This document shows, piece by piece, positions 1 to 8,638 of a stretch of 25,407 bases of DNA. Position numbers and translations under genes: made by a program. This stretch comes from Proteobacteria bacterium UBA6729. GTDB taxonomy: Bacteria > Pseudomonadota > Gammaproteobacteria > Porifericomitales > Porifericomitaceae. The notes beneath the pieces are model-generated. The model was not told the DNA's origin. It did not search any database and worked only from the letters and a program-made list of their open reading frames with translations. Numbering within the stretch: the first letter of the stretch is position 1; the number at the start of each line of letters is the position of its first letter. The stretch is taken from positions 301-25,707 of the forward strand of contig DKIB01000007.1 in assembly GCA_002454015.1 (NCBI GenBank), read 5' to 3'.

Positions 1-155
1 GGCAGCCACAGCAACTCGCGGTTCTGGCAGCTGCCCAGCAGGGGGGGTGCGGCAGGCGGACCAAAGGGGGTGAGCACCGCCAGGGGAGCGGCATCCTGCA
101 ACCAGGCCGGAGGCCGGGTACCGGAACCGCCGATGATGGCCAGACGTCCGCGCAT
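1..155 (-). CDS. Purine nucleoside phosphorylase, MTI/MTA phosphorylase type (N-terminal part, runs off the window)
   Basis: This is the 5' part of a leftward gene cut by the window edge; 51 codons are visible from the ATG at 153-155. The protein opens MRGRLAIIGGSG, the phosphate-binding N-terminal strand and glycine loop of the MTAP/PNP (PNP_UDP_1) family. It continues with LTPFGPPAAPPLLG and NRELLWLP, matching the 'TPYGxPS...REVLFLxRHG' stretch of S-methyl-5'-thioinosine phosphorylases such as Pseudomonas PA3004. Such enzymes cleave methylthioinosine (or methylthioadenosine) to methylthioribose-1-phosphate plus hypoxanthine (or adenine). The ATG shares its A with the TGA of the preceding phosphoribosyltransferase gene (TGATG), so the two are probably translationally coupled. 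The specificity-determining residues lie outside the window, so MTI versus MTA preference is inferred only from the pairing with HPT and from the mfd-csiV neighbourhood. Confidence 0.8.
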   Translation of the reverse strand, partial: MRGRLAIIGGSGTRPPAWLQDAAPLAVLTPFGPPAAPPLLGSCQNRELLWL

Positions 156-694
156 CACTCCGGCAGTATACAGATGCCCGGCAGGTTACGCATGTAGCCG
201 CGGTAATCCATGCCACAGCCCACCAGATAACGATCCGGTGCACGCAGACCCGTAAAGTCTGCCTGCACCGAACGCTGTGGCAGCTGTTTGTCGACCAGCA
301 CTGCACACAGCACCCGTGCCGCACCCTGTGCGTGACAGGCGCGTATGGCTTCCTGCATGGTGAGCCCCACATCCAGTACATCATCCACCAGCAGTACGGT
401 GCGGTCCCGTACGGTCTCGGGTGGACGCCGCACCCAGTGCAGTGCACCGCCCTGCCGGGCACCACGGTATCGATACAGGTGTACGTAATCCAGTTGCAGT
501 GGCAATGCCAGCCTGGGCAGCAGCATGCCGGTGACGACTATACCGCCGTTGACCATGCACAGCAGCAGCGGGTCGTGCCCGGCCAGTGCGGCGTGGATAT
601 CGTGGGCCAGCCCGGTCAGGGCCTGCTCTACCGCGGGTTGATCATGCAGCGGTTGCGGCGGGGCCGACAACCAGGCCGGGCAGGCCGGGTTCAT
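155..694 (-). CDS. hpt: Hypoxanthine(-guanine) phosphoribosyltransferase
   Basis: Cytosolic purine salvage enzyme that joins hypoxanthine or guanine to PRPP to give IMP or GMP. The 179-residue product has the type I PRTase signature VLLVDDVLDVG at about residues 100-110, with the two acidic residues that hold the PRPP ribose. It has an early loop MVNGG (47-51) in place of the usual 'xxGG' PPi loop, and the C-terminal purine/Mg region PDRYLVGCGMDY...RNLPGI (153-173), typical of HPRTs. The usual Thr after Asp in the PRPP loop is Val here; this position varies in gammaproteobacterial homologues. The ATG at 692-694 was chosen because it forms an ATGA overlap with csiV and gives the normal family length; upstream in-frame codons lie inside csiV and look non-coding. 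It is followed by the phosphorylase gene through a 1-bp overlap, so a phosphorylase that releases hypoxanthine and the enzyme that reuses it are probably made together. Confidence 0.9.
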   Translation of the reverse strand: MNPACPAWLSAPPQPLHDQPAVEQALTGLAHDIHAALAGHDPLLLCMVNGGIVVTGMLLPRLALPLQLDYVHLYRYRGARQGGALHWVRRPPETVRDRTVLLVDDVLDVGLTMQEAIRACHAQGAARVLCAVLVDKQLPQRSVQADFTGLRAPDRYLVGCGMDYRGYMRNLPGICILPE

Positions 695-1275
695 GGCCCC
701 GGGTGACGCCGTACCCGGAACAGCACCCCCACCAGCGGATGATCCAGATAGTGCAGCCGTTTTAACAGGACACGCTGCCTGAAGGCTACACGGATGATGG
801 CGCTGTCCGCCCCGCTGTCTGCCGCACAGCGGCGATAGGCCAGATCGATCTCCACACGCAACCGCCCGGTGTCGACAAAGTGCACGGCACCCTGCAGCAT
901 GGGTACTGCGGTGGAGGCCAGCCCCTGGGGATGACAAACCACTACGGGCAGGCGCAATGGTGGGGCACGACTCCAGTCCGGCTGCACCCAGGCCAATTGC
1001 AACAGCGGTCGGTACTGTGCGGAATAGCGCAGCTGCTGCCAGGCCCGTGGCAGGGCCTCGGCATTCGGCAATACCGCCGGACCGGTGGGGGGGACCCCCC
1101 AGGGATACAGCACCTCGGTGGGGGGCTCCGGAAATGCAAGCAATTCCTGCAACTGTTCGCCATCCACATCCGGGCTCAACTGATCGAAGACCACCAGTTC
1201 CAGACGGTAATCCGCTGCCTGGGCGCTGCCACACAGCAGCACCGCACACAACACGGCCATACGCTCAGGCTGCAT
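691..1275 (-). CDS. csiV: CsiV-family exported protein
   Basis: A protein of about 194 residues with an N-terminal signal peptide: short charged n-region (MQPER), hydrophobic core AVLCAVLL, and an AXA-type cleavage site at SAQA/AD. The mature protein starts DYRLELVVFDQ, the conserved opening of the CsiV family, first described in Vibrio as a periplasmic partner of the peptidoglycan polymerase regulator LpoA. Also recognisable are the central YPWGVPP segment, the LLQLAWVQP stretch and the conserved tail HYLDHPLVGVLFRV. It lies directly downstream of mfd, its usual position in Pseudomonas and Vibrio, overlapping mfd by 11 bp. GTG 1278, ATG 1275 and ATG 1260 are all possible starts; 1275 keeps the positively charged n-region needed for export. 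The role in cell-wall synthesis is inferred from the family. Confidence 0.8.
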   Translation of the reverse strand: MQPERMAVLCAVLLCGSAQAADYRLELVVFDQLSPDVDGEQLQELLAFPEPPTEVLYPWGVPPTGPAVLPNAEALPRAWQQLRYSAQYRPLLQLAWVQPDWSRAPPLRLPVVVCHPQGLASTAVPMLQGAVHFVDTGRLRVEIDLAYRRCAADSGADSAIIRVAFRQRVLLKRLHYLDHPLVGVLFRVRRHPGP

Positions 1276-4200
1276 CACGGGTCTGCAGGCGGGTCAGGAG
1301 ATCCTGCAAAAACTGTATACGCTGTTCCGGCTCGGGCAGCTCGGCGTTGATCCTGAGACCGTGCTGTGGGGTCGGACTGAAGATGTGCGGGGCATCCTGC
1401 ACCAGCCGCAACAACTGTGTCACATCCACGTTGGCAGGATCCCGAAACTGGATGGCACCACCCCCTGCGTGCAGGCGTACCTGCGTTACGGCCAGGGGGG
1501 CGGCGGCGCACCGGAGCACGCTGATACGCAGCAGGTAGTCCGCCGGGGGCGGCAGGGGGCCAAAGCGATCGATCAGTTCAGCACGCATCTCATCCAGCTC
1601 CGCCGTCGTGCGCAGCGCGGCAATGCGCTTGTACAGCGACAGCCGCAGGCAGATATCGGACACATAGTCGGCAGGCAACAGGGCGGGCAGGCCGAGGTTG
1701 AGTTCCAGCTCCGGCTCCAGTGTGTCCTCTGCCTGTGCACCGCTGCGCAGTGCCGCCACCGTCTCACGCAGCATCTCCAGATAGGTGCCATAACCCAGCT
1801 GCTGGATGTGCCCACTCTGTTCCTCACCCAGCAGTTCACCGGCACCGCGGAGTTCCAGATCATGCAGGGCCAGAGAGCACCCTACCCCCAGGGTATCCAG
1901 CGCGACCAGCGCCTGCAGACGATGGCGGGCGGGTTCACCCAACACCAGACGCGGCGGGGTCAACAGGTGAGCATAGCCCTGCCGATGCGACCGCCCCACC
2001 CGCCCGCGCAGCTGGTAGAGCTGGGCCAGCCCGAGGTGATGGGCGCGGTCTATCAGGATGGTGTTGGCATTCGGAAGGTCCAGACCGTTTTCAATGATCG
2101 TGGTACACACCAGAATATCAAAACGGCCCTGCCTGAAGTCCGCCATCAGTTGCCCCAGTACTGCCGGGGGCATGCCGCCATGGGCATGACGAATCCGGGC
2201 CGCAGGCATCAGTCTGCGTACAGCATCGGTGCAGGACTGGATCGACTCGATACGATCATGCACGAAGAATACCTGACCGCCACGCTGCAGTTCACGCTGC
2301 ATGGCCTCAATCATGCTGGCTGTATCCCACGCATGCACCCGAGTCAGCACCGGACGGCGGCCGGGGGGTGGCGTGACGATGGTGGACAGCTCCCGCAACC
2401 CGGTCAGGGCCGTATCCAGGGTGCGCGGGATCGGCGTTGCACTGAGGGCAAGAATATCTACCTCGGTACGCAGCTTCTTCAGACGTTCTTTCTGGCGCAC
2501 CCCAAAACGTTGTTCCTCATCGATGATCAGCAGACCCAGCTGCCGATAGCGAATGCGCCCATACAACAGCTTGTGCGTACCGATCACGATGTCCACCGTG
2601 CCATCCGCCAGGCCCTGCAACACGGCCTCCTGCCTGGTGCTCCCGCGGGCCAGCAGTGCGACCTGTATCGGCCAGTCCGCAAAGCGATCACTGAAGACCC
2701 TGTAGTGCTGCTCGGCCAGCAACAGGGTGGGCGCCAGTACCACCACCTGGCGGGCATTGTCGCTGACGACAAATGCCGCCCGCAGGGCCAGCTCGGTCTT
2801 GCCAAAACCGGCATCACCACAGACCAGCCGATCCATCGGCCGAGCCGCCAGCAGATCATCCAGGATCTGCCCGATGGCCTGCACCTGACAGGAGGTCTCG
2901 ACGCAGGCAAAGCCCCTGCAGAAGGCCGCATAGCGATCCGCATCCAGTACGCAGGCATAACCGGGGCGGGCCTCCCGACGGGCCTGCACATCCAGGATCT
3001 CTACCGCCAGATCATGCAGGCTGCGCTGCACACGGGCGCGCTGGCGCCGCCACTGTGCACTGCCCAGGCGATGCAGGGGGGCATGCCCGGGCTCTGCGCC
3101 GGTGTAGCGACTGACCCGGTCCAGGGCGGTAACGGGGACATACAGCCGATCCGCCCCGGCGTATTCCAGACACAAAAATTCCGTGGCCACACCATCCGGC
3201 TGCAGGGTGAGCAGACCGCGGTAACGACCTACACCATGCTCCCTGTGTACTACCGGGGTCCCGGGGGCCAGCGTGTCAAAATCACGCAGCACCTCTTCCG
3301 CCGAGCGGGATTTGTAGCGGGCGGGAGGCCTGGCCTGCCTGGCCTGCAACCCGGTAATCACACACCGATCCTGCAGATACAGGCCACGCTCCAACGGTGC
3401 CGCGGTCAGCCCCAGACGCATGCTTCCAGCGGCAAAGGCAGACCAGCCCGACACCTCCTGCGGCTGCAGGTGCTGCAACATGCGACCCAAGACCTCGGCC
3501 CGTCCCGGTCCCTCGGCAACCAGCAGCACCCGTCCCGAATAGTCGGCAATAAACGCCTCCAGACGGGCCAGGGGATGCGCATGCCGTGCATCGATGCGCA
3601 CCACTGGCGGGGGCTTGCTGTCAAAGCGCTCTGCACCGCCCTGCTCCGGGCCCAGATCAATGCAGGAGTGGGACTGCAGGGCCGTATCCAGTTCGGCTGC
3701 GGTATACAGCAGGGTCTCCGCAGGCAGGTGAGACTCCTGCCGTCGCCGCGCAAAGGCATCATGCAGCCGCTCCAGCACCTCCCGGACCCCGGCATCCAGC
3801 ACCACGCAGGCCCCGGCAGGCAGGTAGTCCAGCAGACTGACGGTATGTTCATAAAACAATGGCAGATAATACTCAATGCCCGACGGCATGATGCCCTCCG
3901 CGAGCTGCCGATATACCGGGTTCTCCATGGGGTTGCCTGCGAAGGCCTTGCGAAAGCCCCTGCGAAAACGCTCCACCTGTGCCGTTGCCATGGACACCTC
4001 CAGGGCAGGCAACAACAGGAGTTCTTCTACCCCCGTTGTCGTGCGTTGCGTGCCCGGATCAAACTGGCGTATCCCCTCGATCCGGGTATCGCAAAGATCG
4101 ATCCGGCAGGGCTGTGCACGCCCCATGGGATACACATCGATCAGGGCACCGCGGACCGCAAACTCCCCCGGCTCACTCACCCTGGAGACAGCACGGTACC

Positions 4201-4633
4201 CGGACTCGGTCAACCAGGCGGGACCCCGGGTCAGGCGTACGCCGGGGGCCAGCCGCAGGGCAGCGATGGCGGTCGGTGGGGGCAGGCGATGCGCCAGCGC
4301 AGCCATGGATGTGATGACGATACCCTGGCGCAATGCAGGCAGGGCCTGCAGTGTCCCCATGCGTTCTGAACCCACTGCTGCATCCGGGGCCAGGGTGTCA
4401 TAGGGCAGGGTCTGTCGGTCCGGGAACCTCAGCACCTGACCCGACTCCATATAAAAATCCAGCTCCGCCGCATACCGCATGGCGGCGCTCAGGTCTGCAG
4501 CTACCAGCAGGATCGGCCCCGGTGCCTGCTGCACGCAGCGTGCCAACAACAATGCAGCGGCACTGCCATACAGACCCGACCAGCATACCCGGCGACCCGG
4601 TGGGGGCAGTGCCGCTTCATACAGTGTGCTCAC
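1265..4633 (-). CDS. mfd: Transcription-repair coupling factor Mfd
   Basis: A 1,122-residue ATP-dependent translocase that removes RNA polymerase stalled at DNA lesions and recruits UvrA. Order of domains: UvrB-homology module (about 1-330; SALLxxA-like helix near the N-terminus and LPYDTLAP), RNA polymerase interaction domain (about 455-520, HREHGVGRYRG), Walker A GFGKTE (about 607), DEEQ box (about 704, IIDEEQRFG), helicase C-lobe with TRG/motif VI region QLRGRVGRSHRQGYA (about 870-885), and the C-terminal UvrA-masking domain. Motif order is complete; length is slightly below the usual 1,150-1,160. The start is GTG at 4631-4633, which overlaps the pyrF stop as GTGA, so mfd is probably translated by coupling from pyrF. 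The opposite strand carries a 1,002-codon open frame that I regard as a shadow. Recognition of the gene is very secure; the exact start slightly less so. Confidence 0.97.
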   Translation of the reverse strand: MSTLYEAALPPPGRRVCWSGLYGSAAALLLARCVQQAPGPILLVAADLSAAMRYAAELDFYMESGQVLRFPDRQTLPYDTLAPDAAVGSERMGTLQALPALRQGIVITSMAALAHRLPPPTAIAALRLAPGVRLTRGPAWLTESGYRAVSRVSEPGEFAVRGALIDVYPMGRAQPCRIDLCDTRIEGIRQFDPGTQRTTTGVEELLLLPALEVSMATAQVERFRRGFRKAFAGNPMENPVYRQLAEGIMPSGIEYYLPLFYEHTVSLLDYLPAGACVVLDAGVREVLERLHDAFARRRQESHLPAETLLYTAAELDTALQSHSCIDLGPEQGGAERFDSKPPPVVRIDARHAHPLARLEAFIADYSGRVLLVAEGPGRAEVLGRMLQHLQPQEVSGWSAFAAGSMRLGLTAAPLERGLYLQDRCVITGLQARQARPPARYKSRSAEEVLRDFDTLAPGTPVVHREHGVGRYRGLLTLQPDGVATEFLCLEYAGADRLYVPVTALDRVSRYTGAEPGHAPLHRLGSAQWRRQRARVQRSLHDLAVEILDVQARREARPGYACVLDADRYAAFCRGFACVETSCQVQAIGQILDDLLAARPMDRLVCGDAGFGKTELALRAAFVVSDNARQVVVLAPTLLLAEQHYRVFSDRFADWPIQVALLARGSTRQEAVLQGLADGTVDIVIGTHKLLYGRIRYRQLGLLIIDEEQRFGVRQKERLKKLRTEVDILALSATPIPRTLDTALTGLRELSTIVTPPPGRRPVLTRVHAWDTASMIEAMQRELQRGGQVFFVHDRIESIQSCTDAVRRLMPAARIRHAHGGMPPAVLGQLMADFRQGRFDILVCTTIIENGLDLPNANTILIDRAHHLGLAQLYQLRGRVGRSHRQGYAHLLTPPRLVLGEPARHRLQALVALDTLGVGCSLALHDLELRGAGELLGEEQSGHIQQLGYGTYLEMLRETVAALRSGAQAEDTLEPELELNLGLPALLPADYVSDICLRLSLYKRIAALRTTAELDEMRAELIDRFGPLPPPADYLLRISVLRCAAAPLAVTQVRLHAGGGAIQFRDPANVDVTQLLRLVQDAPHIFSPTPQHGLRINAELPEPEQRIQFLQDLLTRLQTRDAA

Positions 4634-5328
4634 GCCGTATCCCCGGCCCTGGCCTGGCGGATTTCATCCTCTATGCGGTCCAGGACTGCCAGTGGCTCTG
4701 CGGCACGCACGATGGGCCGCCCGATCACCAGATAATCTGCACCGGCGGTGATGGCCTGCCGCGGTGTAGCCGTGCGGCGCTGATCATCCCGCACCCCCGG
4801 GTCGGGGCGTATCCCCGGTGTCACCAGACAAAAATCCCGGCCCAGGGCGCAACGCAGCTGCGCGGCCTCGCGCGCCGAGCACACCACGCCATCGGCGCCC
4901 TGCTGCTGTGCCTGCACGGCAAGATTGTGCACCTCATCCTCCAGCACCGCCCCGGGGGCGGGTGCCGTACTGGTCAATACCGTCACCGCCACCAGCAATG
5001 GACGCGGGGTGTACTGTTCCAGGGTATCGCGTGCCAGGGCCAGTGCGGCGGCACCGGCGGCGGCATGCACATCCACCATCCACACCCCCAGTGCAGCAGC
5101 CACCCGGCAGGACTCGGCGTTGACCGAAGGGATGTCATGCAACTTCAGGTCCAGAAATACGCGATAGCCGGAGCGCACCAGCTGCTCAACCAGTTCCGGC
5201 CCCCCACGCATAAACAGCCCCATGCCTACCTTGAGCGCACAGCGCGCCGGCTCCAGCCGGGCCACCAGTGCCATCACCTCGGGCGGCGGCAAATCCAGGG
5301 CGACGATCAGTGCGGGGTCACTCTGCAT
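4630..5328 (-). CDS. pyrF: Orotidine 5'-phosphate decarboxylase
   Basis: Last step of de novo UMP synthesis, decarboxylation of OMP. The product of about 232 residues is a single (beta/alpha)8 barrel. Its catalytic Lys-Asp-Lys-Asp array is visible as K33 (ALKVGMGLF) and FLDLKLHDIP (D60, K62, D65). The phosphate-binding end is present as LVTPGIRPDPG and DYLVIGRPI. The usual 'NTV' after HDIP is replaced by SVN, a change outside the catalytic tetrad. I prefer ATG 5328 (MQSDPALIVALDLP), which matches the short N-terminus of Pseudomonas PyrF; GTG at 5337 would add three residues. The gene overlaps the end of lapB by 11 bp and the start of mfd by 4 bp. The lapB-pyrF order is common in Gammaproteobacteria, while a direct pyrF-mfd fusion of reading frames is less familiar. 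Confidence 0.95.
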   Translation of the reverse strand: MQSDPALIVALDLPPPEVMALVARLEPARCALKVGMGLFMRGGPELVEQLVRSGYRVFLDLKLHDIPSVNAESCRVAAALGVWMVDVHAAAGAAALALARDTLEQYTPRPLLVAVTVLTSTAPAPGAVLEDEVHNLAVQAQQQGADGVVCSAREAAQLRCALGRDFCLVTPGIRPDPGVRDDQRRTATPRQAITAGADYLVIGRPIVRAAEPLAVLDRIEDEIRQARAGDTA

Positions 5329-6553
5329 CCGCTTCACGTACCGGCTTGACTACACTCCAGCCACGGCACCCGGGACATTGCCAGTGCAGGGTGTGAGCCC
5401 GAAAGCCACACTGGCGACAACGGTACATGGGCTCATGTTCCAGAAAGCGACCAATGATTTCATGTACCACACTCAACTCATCCCGGGTGGACCCGTCTGC
5501 AACGCCCACCATATATTGCAGCAGCAAATTGACGCCGCGCACCGATGGATGCTTGCGTAATTCAGCGGCCAGATAATGCATGGCAGCCTCATCCCCCTCT
5601 GCTGTAGCAATGTGTTGCGCCAGCTCCATCAACATGCTGATGCCCCCGCGTCGACTGTACACCTGACGCAAATATTCCAGGCCGCTGTCCGTACGCTTGA
5701 GGCCCCGATAGCTGTGCAGCAATGGCCGGATGATCTCCGGCAAAAAATCCGGGTCCTGATGTTCCACACGCTGCAACGTGCCGATGGCACGCTCCAGCTG
5801 ATCATCCTCGGCCAGCAGTCGCGCCTCGGCCAGACTGGCACGCACACACTTTGGATCCGCTGCCATGGCCTGTTCCAGACAGGCACGCTCATCAACGGCA
5901 CGCCCCCGGGCCAGCTCTGCCTGTTGGCAATAGAACTGCGCGATCATCAAACCGGTCCCCTGACGACGATAATTCTGTAATTGGCGGGCGGTGAATATCG
6001 CCTTCTCCCAATCCTGTTCCTGCTGATAGATCTCCAGCAACCCGGTCAGCGAGACCTCGGCATGGGTGCCGTTGTGCCCACTGTCCACCACCTCCCTGAA
6101 CAGATTCTCCGCGCGGTCCAACAGCCCGGCGCGCAGGTAGTCCACCCCCAACTCATGCACAAACATCAGGCGCTGCTGCTCTGCCAGTCCCGCCCGCGAC
6201 AGCAGACTCTGATGCACATGTATGGCCCGGTCCAGTTCACCGCAGCGCCGAAACAATTTTCCGAGCACCCAGTGTATTTCGGTGGTATCAGCATAATGTT
6301 CCAGCATGCTGATAAAGATCTCTACGGCCTTGTCAGGTTGTTCATCGAGAATATAATCCAGGCCGCGGAAGTAATCCTGGGAGTAGCCACTGCCGGTCAG
6401 CGGTGACGGGCGGCGGGCAGCACGCTGCCCGAACCACCAACCCACCCCGGCAACAGCGGGCAACAGCAGCCAGAACAAACCGGAAGAAATGAATGTGCTC
6501 AAGGGGCGGGGTGGCGGGCGCGCAACAGGGCTCAACAGCAAGCTGCGGACCAT
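5318..6553 (-). CDS. lapB: Lipopolysaccharide assembly protein LapB (YciM)
   Basis: Inner-membrane, cytoplasm-facing scaffold that, in E. coli, controls LpxC degradation by FtsH and so balances LPS and phospholipid synthesis. The 411-residue product has one N-terminal membrane segment (about 22-40, SGLFWLLLPAVAGVGWWFG) followed by the LapB opening SQDYFRGLDYILDEQPDKAVEIF. Then come tandem TPR helices (for example HELGVDYLRAGLLDRAENLF) and a C-terminal rubredoxin-like zinc knuckle with C379-x2-C382 and C393-x2-C396 (YRCRQCGF...WQCPGCRGW). ATG 6553 lies 19 bp after the ihfB stop with a weak GGAC upstream; a TTG at 6502 would give a length closer to E. coli (389). lapA, which often precedes lapB, is missing. 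HflK/HflC, encoded at 20.7-22.6 kb, also modulate FtsH. Confidence 0.95.
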   Translation of the reverse strand: MVRSLLLSPVARPPPRPLSTFISSGLFWLLLPAVAGVGWWFGQRAARRPSPLTGSGYSQDYFRGLDYILDEQPDKAVEIFISMLEHYADTTEIHWVLGKLFRRCGELDRAIHVHQSLLSRAGLAEQQRLMFVHELGVDYLRAGLLDRAENLFREVVDSGHNGTHAEVSLTGLLEIYQQEQDWEKAIFTARQLQNYRRQGTGLMIAQFYCQQAELARGRAVDERACLEQAMAADPKCVRASLAEARLLAEDDQLERAIGTLQRVEHQDPDFLPEIIRPLLHSYRGLKRTDSGLEYLRQVYSRRGGISMLMELAQHIATAEGDEAAMHYLAAELRKHPSVRGVNLLLQYMVGVADGSTRDELSVVHEIIGRFLEHEPMYRCRQCGFRAHTLHWQCPGCRGWSVVKPVREADAE

Positions 6554-6572
6554 GGGCAGCTGTCCGCAATGT

Positions 6573-6893
6573 TCAGACGGTGGACTCCTCTTCAGGTCGC
6601 GGCACTATATCCACACGACCACGCAACTGCTTGCCCGGCTTGAAGTGAGGCACATGCTTGGAAGACAGGTACACCGCCACACCGGTGCGGGGATTGCGTC
6701 CCATGCGGGCCGGACGGTGGCGCAGGGAAAAACTGCCAAAGCCCCGTATCTCCACACGATGCCCCTCTGACAGGGCCTGTGACATATGTTCCAGCACCAG
6801 TTTTACCGCCAGTTCCACATCCTTGTAGCTCAGATGTGGCAACTCTGCTGCCAGACTACTGATCAATTTTGATTTGGTCATGCACACCATCAT
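6573..6893 (-). CDS. ihfB: Integration host factor subunit beta
   Basis: DNA-bending nucleoid protein; forms the IHF heterodimer with IhfA, which is not in this window. The sequence is unmistakable: [32 protein letters not shown], then the DNA-intercalating beta-arm MGRNPRTG with the conserved proline (about P68), and [11 protein letters not shown] near the end. E. coli IhfB begins at MTKSE, equivalent to ATG 6881 here. However, a GGAG lies 8 nt upstream of ATG 6893 and about 20 nt from 6881, so I use 6893 (106 residues, four extra at the N-terminus). The arrangement rpsA-ihfB-lapB matches many Gammaproteobacteria. A 74-bp leader with nested inverted repeats separates it from rpsA, so it may be partly independent of rpsA in expression. 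Confidence 0.95.
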   Translation of the reverse strand: MMVCMTKSKLISSLAAELPHLSYKDVELAVKLVLEHMSQALSEGHRVEIRGFGSFSLRHRPARMGRNPRTGVAVYLSSKHVPHFKPGKQLRGRVDIVPRPEEESTV

Positions 6894-6910
6894 CGTTCCA
6901 ACTCCGTAAC

Positions 6911-6957
6911 CACCCGCAGGCCCTGCCCAACCAGACCGACACGGGCATGCGCAGGTG
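6911..6957 (-). repeat. Nested inverted repeat in the ihfB leader
   Basis: In the 74-bp gap between rpsA and ihfB, the minus-strand RNA has an outer pair CACCTGC (6951-6957) with GCGGGTG (6911-6917), seven pairs including one G-U. It also has an inner pair TGCCC (6943-6947) with GGGCA (6924-6928). Together they could fold into one interrupted stem of about 47 nt ending about 17 nt before the ihfB start. There is no T-run, so this is not a classical intrinsic terminator. Processing, attenuation or stabilisation are possible roles (inference). Confidence 0.45.
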
Positions 6958-6967
6958 TACAGATTGC

Positions 6968-8638
6968 CTAACCGCCCCGCAACTTCTCCCTGAGCAAATC
7001 GCCCAGCTTCGCTTCCCGGGTCTTGTTGCTGCGGCTGTATTCACGCACCGCCTCTTCCTGCTCCTCACTCTGCAGCGCCTTGACCGACAGCATCAGCATG
7101 CGCTTCTTGCGATCCACCCCCGTAAACTTCGCCTCCAGGGTAGCACCGACCTTGGGTGCAGTGCGGCCCGGCTCTTCTTCCACGGACAGCTCCTGCATCT
7201 TCACGATGCCCACTACATTCGCAGCCAGTTCCACCAGCACATAATTCGTCTCTACCCGGGTGACCCTGCCCGTAACAGCACTGCCCTTCGAATGGGCGCG
7301 CTGATACTCTGCAACCGGATCCGGCTCCATTTGCTTGATACCCAGAGAGATGCGCTCACGCTGTGCATCCACCCCGATGATCACCGCCTGCACATCTCCC
7401 CCGCGCCGCTTGCCGTACTCTGCCAGACTCCGTTGCTGCTGCTCGCTGTCCGGGTCCCAGGACAGGTCGGAAAGATGAATCAGACCATCCAGACCATTCT
7501 CCAGACTGACGAAGATGCCAAAGTCGGTGATGGCCTTGATCTTGCCTTCCACCTTCTCGCCTTTCTCATGCGCCCGGGCATAGGCCTCCCACGGATTTGT
7601 CTTGCACTGCTTGATGCCCAGGGAGATGCGACGGCGCTGCTTGTCCACCCCCAGCACCTCTACCTCTACCTTCTCGTCAATCTGCACCAGTTTGGATGGG
7701 TGCGCGGTCTTGTTGGTCCAGTCCATCGCCGAGACATGCACCAGTCCCTCCACGCCTTCTTCCAGTTCCACAAAGCAACCATATTCCGTGATGCTGGTCA
7801 CCTTGCCACTGAAGCGTGCCTTTTCGGGATAGCGATTCACGGTGTCCGCCCAGGGATCCTCACGCAACTGCTTCAACCCCAGAGAGATGCGACCACGCTC
7901 CATATCATGGCGCAGTATCTTGACCTCCAGCTCCTGACCTACCGTGACCACCTCCCCGGGTGTACGTATCCGTTTCCATGACATGTCGGTCACATGCAGC
8001 AACCCGTCTATGCCCCCCAGATCCACAAAGGCCCCGTACTCGGTCAGGTTCTTGACCGTGCCCTTGATAACCTGCCCCTCTTCCAGTTGATCACGGATGC
8101 CCTCGCCTGCCTCACTCATTGCCGCCCGGCGTGACACCACGATGTTGTTATTCGGGCGGTCCAGCATCACCACCTTGAAGGTCAGGGACTGCCCCTCCAG
8201 GTAGGTGGTATCGCGTACCGGTTGTACATCCAGCAATGAGCCGGGCAGGAAGGCCCGCACCCCGTCTATATCCACTACAAAACCACCCTTGACACGCCCA
8301 CACAGGCGACCACTGACTGTACTGTCCTCCTGTTGGGCACGCTCCAGTTCCTCCCAGGCACGCAACAATTTGACCTTTTCCCGGGACAGGCGGATCTGTC
8401 CGTCGCCGTTTTCCAGTTCCGCCAGGGTCACCTCCACCTGATCGCCCACCTCAACCTCCAGGTCACCCTCACGATTGCAGAACTGATCGATCGGGATCAT
8501 GCCCTCGGACTTCAGTCCCGCATTCACCACCACAAAGCCGGGCACCACGTCCTGAATGGTGGCGTTGATGATTGCCCCGGGCTTCATCCGCTCGGCAAAA
8601 CTGCTGTTCTCAAACAACTCGGCAAAATTTTCACTCAT
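6968..8638 (-). CDS. rpsA: 30S ribosomal protein S1
   Basis: RNA-binding ribosomal protein that captures mRNA leaders on the 30S subunit. It has 556 residues, against 557 in E. coli, with six S1 (OB-fold) repeats. Repeat 1 starts at [21 protein letters not shown] and repeat 2 at [19 protein letters not shown]; these two are the divergent ribosome-binding repeats. Repeats 3-5 carry the classic [31 protein letters not shown] and [16 protein letters not shown] cores. Repeat 6 is more divergent ([17 protein letters not shown]), followed by a charged tail. The ATG at 8636-8638 is preceded by GGGAGAGAG at good spacing, whereas E. coli rpsA lacks a strong Shine-Dalgarno and is autoregulated by S1. 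cmk-rpsA-ihfB is the conserved order. Confidence 0.98.
   Translation of the reverse strand: MSENFAELFENSSFAERMKPGAIINATIQDVVPGFVVVNAGLKSEGMIPIDQFCNREGDLEVEVGDQVEVTLAELENGDGQIRLSREKVKLLRAWEELERAQQEDSTVSGRLCGRVKGGFVVDIDGVRAFLPGSLLDVQPVRDTTYLEGQSLTFKVVMLDRPNNNIVVSRRAAMSEAGEGIRDQLEEGQVIKGTVKNLTEYGAFVDLGGIDGLLHVTDMSWKRIRTPGEVVTVGQELEVKILRHDMERGRISLGLKQLREDPWADTVNRYPEKARFSGKVTSITEYGCFVELEEGVEGLVHVSAMDWTNKTAHPSKLVQIDEKVEVEVLGVDKQRRRISLGIKQCKTNPWEAYARAHEKGEKVEGKIKAITDFGIFVSLENGLDGLIHLSDLSWDPDSEQQQRSLAEYGKRRGGDVQAVIIGVDAQRERISLGIKQMEPDPVAEYQRAHSKGSAVTGRVTRVETNYVLVELAANVVGIVKMQELSVEEEPGRTAPKVGATLEAKFTGVDRKKRMLMLSVKALQSEEQEEAVREYSRSNKTREAKLGDLLREKLRGG

Noticed and set aside
695..1249. N-terminal extension of the hpt frame up to 1249
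   Set aside because: It overlaps csiV almost completely, is Gly/Ala/Arg/Pro-rich and has no homology; the ATGA overlap at 691-694 gives a normal HPT.
1361..4369. A 1,002-codon open frame on the plus strand opposite mfd
   Set aside because: It has no recognisable domain, is rich in Gln/His/Gly/Arg as expected for the complement of a GC-rich gene, and mfd on the other strand is unambiguous.
6869..7981. Long plus-strand frame opposite ihfB and rpsA
   Set aside because: Shadow of the rpsA reading frame; low-complexity composition and no family motif.
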